Below are positions 1-6,835 of a stretch of 64,000 nt of DNA, piece after piece. The stretch's first letter is position 1, and each line of letters begins with the position of its first letter. A program made the translations under genes and the position numbers. The DNA comes from Pseudodesulfovibrio portus (GTDB taxonomy: Bacteria; Desulfobacterota; Desulfovibrionia; Desulfovibrionales; Desulfovibrionaceae): NCBI RefSeq assembly GCF_026000375.1, contig NZ_AP026708.1:1304501-1368500 (forward strand), written 5' to 3'. Below the pieces are notes generated by a model. The model was not told where the DNA came from, ran no database searches, and saw only the letters and a list, made by a program, of their open reading frames with translations.

Positions 1-252
1 TCCTTCCGCGTGCAGATGGTGCCGGACATGTGGTCCGGGCGATTCGGCAACGCCCCCATGGTGCGCGGCATCGCGGCCTTTGTCGGCGGCGTCGTGGCCA
101 TATACGGCGCGCGGCTGGCGGGCGGCTGCCCAAGCGGGCACGGGTTGTCCGGGTTGGCCCAGATGTCCATGAGCGGGTTCATCGCCGCCGGGTGCTTTTT
201 CATCGGCGGCATCGTCATGGCCCGGCTGGTATACGGGAGGGCGGCGCAATGA
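1..252 (+). CDS. YeeE/YedE family sulfur-compound transporter, 3' part
   Basis: Inner-membrane protein of the YeeE/YedE (TsuA-like) family, which imports thiosulfate or related sulfur compounds. The reading frame is open at the left edge, so the N-terminus is missing. The visible part has two hydrophobic segments and the family signature around AGGCPSGHGLSG, whose cysteine lies in the transport path in characterised members. The stop overlaps the start of the next gene by four bases (ATGA), so the two half-size YeeE/YedE proteins are translationally coupled. Substrate is inferred from family only. Confidence 0.8.
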   Translation, partial: SFRVQMVPDMWSGRFGNAPMVRGIAAFVGGVVAIYGARLAGGCPSGHGLSGLAQMSMSGFIAAGCFFIGGIVMARLVYGRAAQ

Positions 253-773
253 CACTCGTATACGGACTGATCACCGGCGTCATCTTCGGCTTCCTGCTCC
301 AGAAGGGGCGGGTACTTCGCTACGACAAGCAGCTGGGCGCCCTGCGCCTCATTGACATGACCATCGTCAAGTTCATGCTGTCCAACATCATCGTGGCCAT
401 GGTCGGCCTCTACCTGCTGCGCGACCTCGGGCTGGTCAAGCTCTCGCTCAAGGCCACGACCCTGGGACCCAACATCGTCGGCGGGCTCCTGTTCGGCCTG
501 GGCTGGGGCGTGGTCGGCTACTGCCCCGGCACCTCGGCCGGAGCATTGGGCGAGGGCCGCTTCGACGCCCTCTGGGCCATCCTCGGCATGCTGGTGGGCG
601 CGTCCATCTTCGCCCATACCTTTCCCATGCTCAAGTCCACGGTCTACACCTGGGGCGAGCTGGGCAAGATCACCCTGCCCGACGTGCTGGGCATGAACCA
701 CTGGGTCGTCATCGGCGCGCTGGTCGTGATCTACGCCCTGGTCCTGCGGCTCATAGAGCGAAAGGGGCTCTAG
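249..773 (+). CDS. YeeE/YedE family protein, second half-transporter
   Basis: A 174-residue membrane protein, second member of a split YeeE/YedE pair. The ATG at 249 overlaps the previous stop; an in-frame opening further upstream lies inside the previous gene and is not used. It contains about four hydrophobic helices and the second cysteine signature, WGVVGYCPGTSAGALGEGR, matching the conserved GYCPGT motif of the family. With the upstream half it probably forms one sulfur-compound permease in the inner membrane. A strong terminator follows, so it ends the operon. Confidence 0.82.
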   Translation: MTLVYGLITGVIFGFLLQKGRVLRYDKQLGALRLIDMTIVKFMLSNIIVAMVGLYLLRDLGLVKLSLKATTLGPNIVGGLLFGLGWGVVGYCPGTSAGALGEGRFDALWAILGMLVGASIFAHTFPMLKSTVYTWGELGKITLPDVLGMNHWVVIGALVVIYALVLRLIERKGL

Positions 774-804
774 ACAGGGGCCCAGCCCCACTCACTCGAA
801 CACG

Positions 805-838
805 AAGCGGGGCCCGGCAGCGGGCCTCGCTTTTTTTT
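805..838 (+). terminator. Rho-independent terminator after yeeE/yedE pair
   Basis: A ten-base-pair GC-rich stem (GCGGGGCCCG with CGGGCCTCGC, one G-T pair) around a GCAG loop is followed by eight T. It lies 32 bases after the stop codon. Confidence 0.85.
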
Positions 839-922
839 GCGTCCGTATGCCCGAAAGCCTGAGGCCCGCGTCCACTTTTTCCGGATTTTTGCGCTTCTTT
901 ATTTTATAAACAAAATATTAAA

Positions 923-960
923 CGCAATTTCAGTCAATTGCGTAAAAGGTACAGAAAATG
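923..960 (+). promoter_or_regulatory. AT-rich promoter region with inverted repeat, upstream of CTERM protein
   Basis: The 880-1010 stretch is far more AT-rich than its surroundings. It holds a perfect inverted repeat CGCAATT-N6-AATTGCG (923-942). A plausible -35 (TTGCGT, 938-943) overlaps the repeat, and a weak -10 (CATTAT) lies 17 bases further on. A repressor or activator site is inferred; the regulator is unknown. Confidence 0.35.
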
Positions 961-1023
961 CATTATACCAAATGAAACATAATTCATAACCACTAAGGTT
1001 CGTTTTTAACGGAGGATATCGGG

Positions 1024-1695
1024 GTGAAATCATTCAAAACCATTTTTATGGGCGCAATCATCGCGGGGATGCTGCTTGTCGCCGCAAACAGCGCCATGGC
1101 GGCCTACACCGGGTTGTATGAAAACGAAAACGACAGTTCGTTATTCGTTAATCTCGGTACCGGATACTTCGACGTCAACGGCATCGATCATTACGATGTC
1201 ACCTACGTCAATCCTGAGCAAACTCTCTGGTATGCGGAAAAAAACAGTGGTGGTTACATCTACGGCGCAAGCCAGGGCAGCCGGTTTGCCTTCATCCAAT
1301 CGGGCACACTGCTGGACCCCAGCCTTTTCGACGGGCTTGCGGCCAAGATCGACGGCTTTGTTACGGCTGTTGAAACGAATTCCATCATCAACAGCACTTC
1401 GCCGCTTATAACCAACGAGGTAAAGTTTGCCGTTCTCGTAGGCCTGGCCGGTTCGTATTTCGGCGACCTCTCCGTACCCATCCTTACCAGCGATTGGTTC
1501 GGATTCGGTGAATTCGCCGCCGACGGCAGCAGCTTTGACGTCACCGTGGGTGATCTTTCCCTGGAAGGACTGCAAGCCATGCTCTGCGACGACTGCACCG
1601 AGACCTACAGGGCCACGCCCATTCCGGGCGCAGTCTGGCTCCTCGGCTCCGGCCTGGTCGGCCTGGTCGGCCTGAGGCGGCGCATGCGCGGCTGA
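1024..1695 (+). CDS. VPLPA/PEP-CTERM sorting domain surface protein
   Basis: A 223-residue exported protein. It starts at GTG 1024, with GGAGG eight bases upstream. Residues 1-27 form a signal peptide ending in an Ala-rich cleavage site (AMAA). The C-terminus has the tripartite exosortase sorting signal: an IPGAVWLLGSG motif, a hydrophobic helix and an RRRMRG basic tail, of the VPLPA-CTERM type. Such proteins are cleaved by an exosortase and attached to the outer envelope or matrix. The middle part has no recognised domain and carries a CDDC motif near residue 188. No exosortase gene lies in the window. Confidence 0.75.
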   Translation: MKSFKTIFMGAIIAGMLLVAANSAMAAYTGLYENENDSSLFVNLGTGYFDVNGIDHYDVTYVNPEQTLWYAEKNSGGYIYGASQGSRFAFIQSGTLLDPSLFDGLAAKIDGFVTAVETNSIINSTSPLITNEVKFAVLVGLAGSYFGDLSVPILTSDWFGFGEFAADGSSFDVTVGDLSLEGLQAMLCDDCTETYRATPIPGAVWLLGSGLVGLVGLRRRMRG

Positions 1696-1718
1696 GCACC
1701 AACCACACACGCTACAAG

Positions 1719-1749
1719 AAAGGCCCCGGGAGACATCCCGGGGCCTTTT
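1719..1749 (+). terminator. Rho-independent terminator
   Basis: A twelve-base-pair stem AAGGCCCCGGGA/TCCCGGGGCCTT with a four-base loop and a short T tract lies 24 bases after the CTERM protein stop. The A-rich 5' flank could let it work in both directions. Confidence 0.8.
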
Positions 1750-1800
1750 CATTCATGGGAGCATTCCGGCACAATCCCGCATCTTCCCCCAAAAAACCCT

Positions 1801-1851
1801 TTGCATGAATGTAAATAGTTAGTATTATCATTTACATAGATTTTATCTATG
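1801..1851 (+). promoter_or_regulatory. Promoter and overlapping palindromic operators of the peroxiredoxin gene
   Basis: TTGCAT (1801-1806), a 16-base spacer and TATTAT (1823-1828) form a sigma-70-like promoter. An inverted repeat ATGTAAAT-N13-ATTTACAT (1809-1837) brackets the -10 box. A second perfect palindrome, CATAGAT-TTT-ATCTATG (1835-1851), covers the expected start point. Two nested palindromes over a promoter suggest repression, for instance by a peroxide sensor, but the regulator cannot be named from sequence. Confidence 0.45.
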
Positions 1852-1887
1852 CCTGTGTATTCATATTTTCAATCAATGGAGACTGCC

Positions 1888-2610
1888 ATGCCCACTGAGC
1901 AAAATCCCGCATGCGAGCGCCCGGCCCCCAAGGTCGCAAAAGTTCCGCAGCCCGAAGCGGAAGCCCAGTCCCAAACCCCGGAAAAACAAGGAGGCCCCAT
2001 GATTCGCGTTGGCCAAAAAGCCCCCGATTTCACTGCCGCCGCATACGTGAACGGCGGTTTCGGCTCCGTGACCCTGTCCGAATACCTCGGAAAGTGGGTC
2101 GTGCTCTGCTTCTACCCCGGCGACTTCACCTTTGTCTGAGCAACCGAAATCTCTGCGGTCGCAGAGAAGCACGACGAATTCGAGAAGCTCGGCGTCCAGG
2201 TCCTGTCCATGTCCACGGACTCCATGTTCGTGCACAAGATGTGGGAGGAACATGAACTTTCCAAGATGGTCACGGCAGGGAAGATTCCCTTCCCCATGCT
2301 GTCCGATGGCGGCGGCGCCGTGGGCTCGGTCTACGGAATCTATGACGACGCCTCGGGCGTGGACGTGCGCGGCCGGTTCATCATCGATCCCGACGGAGTG
2401 GTCCAGGCCTTCGAGGTCCTGACCCCGCCGGTCGGTCGCAACGTGTCCGAGAGCCTGCGCCAGATCCAGGCCTTCCAGCTGGTGCGCGAGTCCAAGGGCG
2501 CACAGGCCACACCGTCCGGATGGAAACCCGGCAAGGCCGTGCTCAACCCCGGCCCCGGCCTGGTGGGCAGGGTATGGGAGGAATGGAAGGTCCAGCAGGC
2601 CTTCGACTAG
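1888..2610 (+). CDS. prxU: Selenocysteine-containing peroxiredoxin (TGA at 2137 read as Sec)
   Basis: AhpC/Prx-family peroxidase reducing H2O2 or organic peroxides in the cytoplasm. The frame is interrupted once, by TGA 2137-2139, exactly where the peroxidatic cysteine belongs: PGDFTFV-TGA-ATEIS instead of FTFVCPTE. The same frame continues with normal Prx sequence to 2610, so the codon is read as selenocysteine. A hairpin suited to SelB lies directly downstream. The start is either ATG 1888 (GGAG six bases before, 240 residues, Pro/Glu-rich lead) or ATG 1999 behind a perfect AAGGAGG, which puts Sec at residue 47 as in ordinary Prx. The usual resolving cysteine (VCP motif) is replaced by Thr ([10 protein letters not shown]), so the enzyme looks one-Cys-like. 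A plain nonsense mutation is the less likely alternative. Confidence 0.85.
2137..2167 (+). promoter_or_regulatory. Bacterial SECIS-like element after the UGA codon
   Basis: Seventeen bases after the TGA a seven-base-pair stem TCTCTGC/GCAGAGA (2150-2156 with 2161-2167) closes a GGTC loop. Bacterial SECIS elements are coding-region hairpins with an apical loop 16-37 bases after UGA and a G among the first loop bases; this one fits both rules. SelB would bind it to insert selenocysteine. Confidence 0.7.
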
Positions 2611-2630
2611 AATTGACCGTGACGGCAACC

Positions 2631-2666
2631 AGGGCCCTCTGCTATGTTCGGAGGGCCTTTTTTCAT
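2631..2666 (+). terminator. Rho-independent terminator after peroxiredoxin
   Basis: GGCCCTC (2633-2639) pairs with GAGGGCC (2651-2657), followed by six to seven T. It lies 22 bases after the stop at 2610, which also supports 2610 as the true gene end. Confidence 0.75.
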
Positions 2667-2691
2667 GGAACCAACAACCAACGGAGCAACC

Positions 2692-3033
2692 ATGTACTGC
2701 CTGTATGCCTTCAACGGCGAAATGATGTGTTTCGTCCACGTACTCCTGAATGCGCTGGACATGCATGACAAGGGGACCGGGTGCGTCATCGTCTTCGAGG
2801 GCGCGTCGGTCAAACTGATCCCGGAACTGGAGAGCGGCAAATCCCCCTTCTCGCCCCTGTATTTCAAGGCCAGGGAAGCCGGGCTCATCGACGGCGCGTG
2901 CAAGGCCTGCTCGGCCAAGATGGGCGTGCTCGAAGCGGTCGAGGCATCCGGGCTGGACCTGCTCGACGACATGTCCGGCCACCCGTCCATGTCCTCGTAC
3001 ATGGTCCGGGGATACAGCATCATCACCTTCTAG
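2692..3033 (+). CDS. DsrE-like small cytoplasmic protein
   Basis: A 113-residue protein starting at ATG 2692, with GGAG five bases upstream; an in-frame ATG at 2644 lies inside the preceding terminator and is rejected. The pattern of a short beta start (MYCLYAFNGEMMCFVHVLLNA), a VIVFEGASVKL strand and a C-terminal GYSIITF strand resembles DsrE/YchN-fold sulfur-relay proteins. Two cysteines sit close together (ACKACSAK, about residues 79-82), suitable for sulfur or metal binding. It has its own downstream terminator. Family assignment is tentative. Confidence 0.6.
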   Translation: MYCLYAFNGEMMCFVHVLLNALDMHDKGTGCVIVFEGASVKLIPELESGKSPFSPLYFKAREAGLIDGACKACSAKMGVLEAVEASGLDLLDDMSGHPSMSSYMVRGYSIITF

Positions 3034-3050
3034 ACCGGCCGATCCGACCC

Positions 3051-3086
3051 AAAAACCCCCGGAGCCTCATCGGTTCCGGGGGTTTT
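3051..3086 (+). terminator. Rho-independent terminator
   Basis: AAAACCCCCGGA pairs with TCCGGGGGTTTT across a short loop, followed by T-rich sequence. It begins 18 bases after the DsrE-like gene and is symmetrical enough to act in both directions. Confidence 0.8.
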
Positions 3087-3395
3087 ATACGGTCCGGCCC
3101 CCGCCCCGGCACCGAACCGGATTCAGAAAACAAATATTATTCGTAGTTCCTTGTTTATATCAGACGATTGGTCGGCGTTTTCCGCTTTCCGCAAGTGGAC
3201 AACCGCTGACAAATCCATTAAAGGAACTTCGTTATTCGGACGCGTTCCGAAGGCGGACAGAGCGATGGGGTGCCGACAACGGTCACCCCGTTTGCATTTC
3301 CGCAACCGGGGAAATCAACCACTTTCCTTTCCCCGCATGGCTTTTCCCGCCTGCCAGTGGCGGGACAGACTCTCAAAACACACAGGTGATTCAAT
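3087..3395. other. 309-base intergenic leader of the NSS transporter, no gene seen
   Basis: No coding frame here looks real. A hairpin GGGGTG(CC)/(GG)CACCCC lies at 3267-3289, and a CCCGCC/GGCGGG stem lies close to the transporter start. The long leader could hold a cis-regulatory RNA, but I could not match it to a known riboswitch class. Confidence 0.3.
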
Positions 3396-4880
3396 ATGGC
3401 TCAACGTGAACAATGGGGCTCCCGCGCAGGCTTTGTCCTGGCGGCGGTCGGCTCCGCAATCGGCTTGGGAAACATCTGGCGTTTCCCTTACATGGCCTAT
3501 GAGAACGGCGGCGGCGCCTTCCTCATCCCCTACATTTTCGCCCTGCTGACCGCGGGCATCCCCTTCATGATCCTCGAATTCGGCATGGGCCACAAGCACC
3601 GCGGCTCCGCGCCCAAGGTCTTCCGGGCCATCGGCTCCAACTGGGAGTTCCTGGGCTGGATGCAGGTCATCGTGGCCCTGGTCATTTCCATCTACTACGT
3701 GGCCGTGGTCGGCTGGACCATCAACTACACGGGCTTTGCCTTCAACCAGTCCTGGGGCAGTGATCCCAAGGCGTTCTTCTTCGGCGAGTACCTCGGCCTG
3801 ACCGGCTCCCCGTTCGAGCTCGGCTCCATCCGCTGGCCCATCCTCGGCGCATGCACCCTGGCCTGGGGCGTGACATGGCTGGCCATCACCTCCGGCGTGC
3901 GCAAGGGTATCGAGCGCGCCTGCAAGGTGCTCATCCCCCTGCTCTTCCTGCTGGTGCTGGTGCTCATCGGCCGCGTGGTCACGCTGGACGGCGCCATGAC
4001 CGGCCTGAACTACCTGTTCAAGCCGGACTTCTCCAAGCTGGCCGACTTCTCGGTCTGGGCCGACGCCTACGGGCAGATATTCTTCTCCCTGTCCATCGGC
4101 TTCTCCATCATGCTGGCCTATTCCAGCTACCTGCCCAAGAAGTCCGACATCAGCAACAACGCGGCCATGACCGTGTTCATCAACTGCGGCTTCTCCATGC
4201 TCGCGGGCGTCATGATCTTCTCGGTGCTCGGCAACATGGCGTTCGCCACCGGCCAGTCCGTGGCCGACGTTGCCGGGTCCGGCGTGGGGCTGGCCTTCAT
4301 CACCATCCCGGCGGCCATCAACACCATGCCCGCCCCGGTCTTCTTCGGCACCCTGTTCTTCCTCTGCCTGACCATGGCCGGCGTCAGTTCCCACATCTCC
4401 ATCGTGGAAGCGGTCAGCTCCTCGTTCATCGACAAGTTCGGCTGGTCCCGCAAGGCCACCGCCACCGCCGTCTGCCTCTTCGGCTATGCGGCCACCCTCA
4501 TCTTCACCACCGGGGGCGGCCTGCTCATCCTGGACATCGTGGACCACTTCATCAACAACCTGTGCATCCTCGGCCTGGCGCTGCTGGAAATCCTGCTCAT
4601 GGGATACATCGTGGGTCTGGAGCCCATCGAGCGCCACGTCAACCTGTCCTCGGACTTCCGGGTGGGCGCGGCCTGGCGGCTGTGCCTCCGGCTCGTCACC
4701 GTGGGCGTGCTCGGCTACTCGTTCGTCATGAACGTGGTCACCGACCTGGGCACCCCGTACGGCGGCTACGCGTCCAGCGACCTGGCCCTTCTCGGCTGGT
4801 CCCTGCCGCCCGTGGCCTTTGTCCTGTCCCTGGCCCTGAACAGGAAGCAGCCCGCGTGCAGCTTCGTCCGCAACGACTAG
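3396..4880 (+). CDS. NSS-family sodium-dependent amino acid symporter (MetP-like)
   Basis: A 494-residue inner-membrane symporter of the neurotransmitter:sodium symporter (LeuT) family with about twelve hydrophobic helices. The N-terminal signature GSAIGLGNIWRFPY (about residues 19-32) is the unwound TM1 that binds Na+ and substrate. It is followed directly by a 33-residue MetS-like small subunit, a pairing known for the MetPS methionine/alanine importer of Corynebacterium, so methionine or alanine uptake is the best guess. The length is normal for bacterial two-subunit NSS proteins. Confidence 0.88.
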   Translation: MAQREQWGSRAGFVLAAVGSAIGLGNIWRFPYMAYENGGGAFLIPYIFALLTAGIPFMILEFGMGHKHRGSAPKVFRAIGSNWEFLGWMQVIVALVISIYYVAVVGWTINYTGFAFNQSWGSDPKAFFFGEYLGLTGSPFELGSIRWPILGACTLAWGVTWLAITSGVRKGIERACKVLIPLLFLLVLVLIGRVVTLDGAMTGLNYLFKPDFSKLADFSVWADAYGQIFFSLSIGFSIMLAYSSYLPKKSDISNNAAMTVFINCGFSMLAGVMIFSVLGNMAFATGQSVADVAGSGVGLAFITIPAAINTMPAPVFFGTLFFLCLTMAGVSSHISIVEAVSSSFIDKFGWSRKATATAVCLFGYAATLIFTTGGGLLILDIVDHFINNLCILGLALLEILLMGYIVGLEPIERHVNLSSDFRVGAAWRLCLRLVTVGVLGYSFVMNVVTDLGTPYGGYASSDLALLGWSLPPVAFVLSLALNRKQPACSFVRND

Positions 4881-4892
4881 GAGGAGACCCAT

Positions 4893-4994
4893 ATGTCCAC
4901 CGCAGCAATCATAATGATGGTCTTCGGCCTCGGCATCACCTGGGGCGGCGCAGCCTGGTGCATCCGGCTCGCCATGAGCAAACAGAGCCGCTAA
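4893..4994 (+). CDS. MetS-like NSS transporter small subunit (33 aa)
   Basis: A 33-residue single-helix membrane protein beginning MSTAAIIMMVFGLGITWGG and ending in a short basic tail (MSKQSR). It starts 12 bases after the transporter stop, with GGAGGAG just upstream. Length, the MSTxAIxMM start and position match the methionine/alanine importer small-subunit family, whose characterised member (MetS) is needed for transport by MetP. It is shorter than usual gene-finding cut-offs and easily missed. Confidence 0.8.
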   Translation: MSTAAIIMMVFGLGITWGGAAWCIRLAMSKQSR

Positions 4995-5013
4995 ACATCA
5001 CCCCACTCGAATC

Positions 5014-5049
5014 AAAAGGCCGGGACGCTCCAACGTTCCGGCCTTTTTC
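5014..5049 (+). terminator. Rho-independent terminator
   Basis: AAAGGCCGGGACG pairs with the complementary CGTTCCGGCCTTT arm around a short loop and is followed by five T, 20 bases after the small-subunit stop. Confidence 0.85.
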
Positions 5050-5063
5050 ATTGCGCAACTGAC

Positions 5064-5173
5064 AGCGAAACTATCGAGAGTGGTGCAGCGCCAAGGCGCA
5101 AGGGCGAAGCTGTGGCCTTCCACAGCGATGCCCGCAGCAACGCAGGAGATGCGCCGCTATCGATAGTTTCGCT
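5064..5173. repeat. Palindromic intergenic repeat, family A, copy 1
   Basis: A 110-base element with perfect 14-base terminal inverted repeats (AGCGAAACTATCGA / TCGATAGTTTCGCT), extending imperfectly to 24 bases. It encloses a nested hairpin GGGC-GCTGTGG-CCTT-CCACAGC-GCCC. Its right end overlaps the stop codon of the minus-strand hemolysin III gene. A second copy at 50510-50630 shares the GAGAGTGG...CCGCTATCG core. Confidence 0.75.
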
Positions 5174-5813
5174 AAACGTACCAGTACATGAGGACGAAGT
5201 GGCAGAAGCTGCCGCCGATGACGAAGAGGTGGAATATCTCGTGAAAGCCGAAGCGGTCGGGCACGGGGTCGGGCCACTTGAGGCCATAGATCACCGCGCC
5301 CAGGGAATAGATCACGCCGCCGCCCACCAGCCAGGCCACGGCCGGACCGGGCATGGACAGGTAGATCGGATAGATGCCGATGATCGCCAGCCAGCCCATG
5401 CCGAGATAGATGGCGGTGGAGAGCCGGCGCGGGGCCGTGATCCAGAAGATTTTCATGACGATGCCGGACAGGGCCACTCCCCAGACCACGCCGAACAGGG
5501 ACCAGCCCCACCCGCCGCGCAGGGGGATCAGGCAGATGGGCGTGTACGTGGCCGCGATGTAAAAGAAAATCATGGAGTGGTCCACCCGCCGCAGGAAGCG
5601 CACCCGATCCTCGCTGACCGGCAACCAGTGGTACAGGGTGGAGGCCGTGTACAAAAGAATCATGCCCCCGCCGAAGATGGAGAAGGTCACGATGTGCCAC
5701 GGCAGGGCCGGACCGACCGAGCGCAAAATGAGCAGGACCGTGGCCAGCACGGCCAGGGCGGCTGCAATGCAGTGGGTCAGCCCGCTGACGGGATCGCGAA
5801 GGGCCAAAATCAC
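5172..5813 (-). CDS. Hemolysin III / PAQR-family membrane protein
   Basis: A 213-residue protein with seven hydrophobic helices and the PAQR/hemolysin III signatures: RDPVSGLTH at the start, STLYHW (about residue 60), RRVDHSMIFFYIAATYTP and a C-terminal FHEIFHLFVIGGSFCHF with the metal-binding histidines. I chose GTG 5813, preceded by GGGAG, because family members begin at this point; a TTG at 5876 would add 21 residues. Bacterial members are probable membrane hydrolases. The gene is monocistronic, and its 3' end merges with the family A repeat. Confidence 0.85.
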   Translation of the reverse strand: MILALRDPVSGLTHCIAAALAVLATVLLILRSVGPALPWHIVTFSIFGGGMILLYTASTLYHWLPVSEDRVRFLRRVDHSMIFFYIAATYTPICLIPLRGGWGWSLFGVVWGVALSGIVMKIFWITAPRRLSTAIYLGMGWLAIIGIYPIYLSMPGPAVAWLVGGGVIYSLGAVIYGLKWPDPVPDRFGFHEIFHLFVIGGSFCHFVLMYWYV

Positions 5814-5911
5814 ACTTTCTCCCGGTTGAAGGTTCCGCTCATCTCTTTGGTTACACGACCCGCAGCGTTTAAACAAGTGTTTGAACGCCGCAGATTCCGG
5901 TGCCGGAGATG

Positions 5912-6358
5912 CTAGAGAAGCTCCATGGGCCGGGAGTCAGGGTTGGCGCAGGCCTCGGCGTCCTGGAGCAGGTCGGCCAGGGTGAAGGTGTTGAGCCGGG
6001 AGTACATGGCGTCCGCCGCCTCCTGCCACAGCCGCCGCGTGAGACAGATGTCCATGCGGCTGCACCCGTTCTTGCCGGACCGGCATTCCACCAGGGAGCC
6101 GTCGCCTTCCAGGGCGTGCACCACCTTGCCGATGGGAATTTCCGTGGCCGGGACCGCCAGGGCATGCCCGCCCCGGGGGCCGCGCTTGGACTTGACGTAC
6201 CCGGCGTCCTTGAGCTTGCGTATGAGTTTTTCGAGATACTTGGCCGACACCCCCTGGCGCGAGGCGATGTCCTGGATGCGGACCGGCCCGTCCTGGCAGT
6301 GCTGGGCGATGTCGAGCATCATGCGTGTTCCGTAGCGGCTGCGTGTGGTAAGTTTCAT
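5912..6358 (-). CDS. Rrf2-family transcriptional regulator, IscR-like Fe-S type
   Basis: A 148-residue DNA-binding protein. The N-terminal winged helix (MKLTTRSRYGTRMMLDIA..) is typical of Rrf2 regulators. Residues 92-106 carry three cysteines (C-x6-C-x5-C in ECRSGKNGCSRMDIC), close to the C-x5-C-x5-C cluster ligands of IscR, so an Fe-S cofactor sensing iron-sulfur status, oxygen or NO is likely. No isc or suf genes are adjacent in this window. A TAGGAG ribosome site precedes the ATG. Target genes cannot be read from context. Confidence 0.87.
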   Translation of the reverse strand: MKLTTRSRYGTRMMLDIAQHCQDGPVRIQDIASRQGVSAKYLEKLIRKLKDAGYVKSKRGPRGGHALAVPATEIPIGKVVHALEGDGSLVECRSGKNGCSRMDICLTRRLWQEAADAMYSRLNTFTLADLLQDAEACANPDSRPMELL

Positions 6359-6415
6359 ATACGCTCCTATGTAGCTGACAGATATGGCGGATAAAAAATA
6401 TCGAATCCAGCGTCG

Positions 6416-6727
6416 TCAGATGCCGACCAGCCCGGCAATCAACTGCACGACGCCCAATACCACCATCGCCTTGGCGAGAAAGGCCCATCCCCTATACCCC
6501 TGGTATCGATCGGCGCTTCGCCAGACGGCAACGGATATGAACACCTGGTAAACAATCAGGAAAACGCCGAAGGACAGCAGGACAGCGGCAAATCCAATGT
6601 TTTTTTCAGCCAGCACGGCCAACAGCAGACCTGCCCCCCTGAAAAGCACGCCGACAGTAAAGCCGAAGACCCAGAACGTCCGCGCCAGATCGACTTCCCC
6701 TCTCCACAGCCGCTTGATCAGTCCCAT
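6416..6727 (-). CDS. Small three-helix membrane protein, unknown function
   Basis: A 103-residue protein beginning MGLIKRLWRGEVDLARTFW and containing three hydrophobic helices (about residues 18-38, 45-66 and 82-100). The ATG at 6727 follows a GAGG site; an extension to 6775 would lack support. The basic/aromatic start and helix layout recall small inner-membrane proteins of unknown role in other proteobacteria. It lies between the Rrf2 regulator and the NikL gene on the same strand, but a terminator separates it from NikL. Confidence 0.6.
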   Translation of the reverse strand: MGLIKRLWRGEVDLARTFWVFGFTVGVLFRGAGLLLAVLAEKNIGFAAVLLSFGVFLIVYQVFISVAVWRSADRYQGYRGWAFLAKAMVVLGVVQLIAGLVGI

Positions 6728-6777
6728 GTGAGCACCTCGGATGAATTCGGATTCGTTTTGTAGGGGAATTATCACAA

Positions 6778-6811
6778 AAAAAAGGCCGCGACAATCAAAT
6801 CGCGACCTTTC
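6778..6811 (-). terminator. Rho-independent terminator of the cbiM-nikL operon
   Basis: Read on the minus strand, AAAGGTCGCG and CGCGGCCTTT form a ten-base stem with one G-T pair, followed by a long T run. It lies 25 bases after the NikL-like stop, so the ECF ATPase genes do not continue this operon. Confidence 0.8.
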
Positions 6812-6835
6812 CAGTATGTTTATTTGGATCGTGAA

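Noticed and set aside
1849-2139. Short separate ORF ending at TGA 2139, with another ORF starting at 2209
   Set aside because: Both are halves of one selenoprotein in the same frame; reading them as two genes would split the peroxiredoxin at its active site.
3200-3395. Possible glycine-type riboswitch (CCGAAGG and GGACAGAG strings) before the NSS transporter
   Set aside because: The conserved pieces are not in the right order or spacing for a glycine aptamer.
3315-4892. Long minus-strand open frame (525 codons) opposite the NSS transporter
   Set aside because: It is Gly/His/Asp/Glu-rich low-complexity sequence caused by high GC third positions of the real plus-strand gene; no domain or ribosome site.
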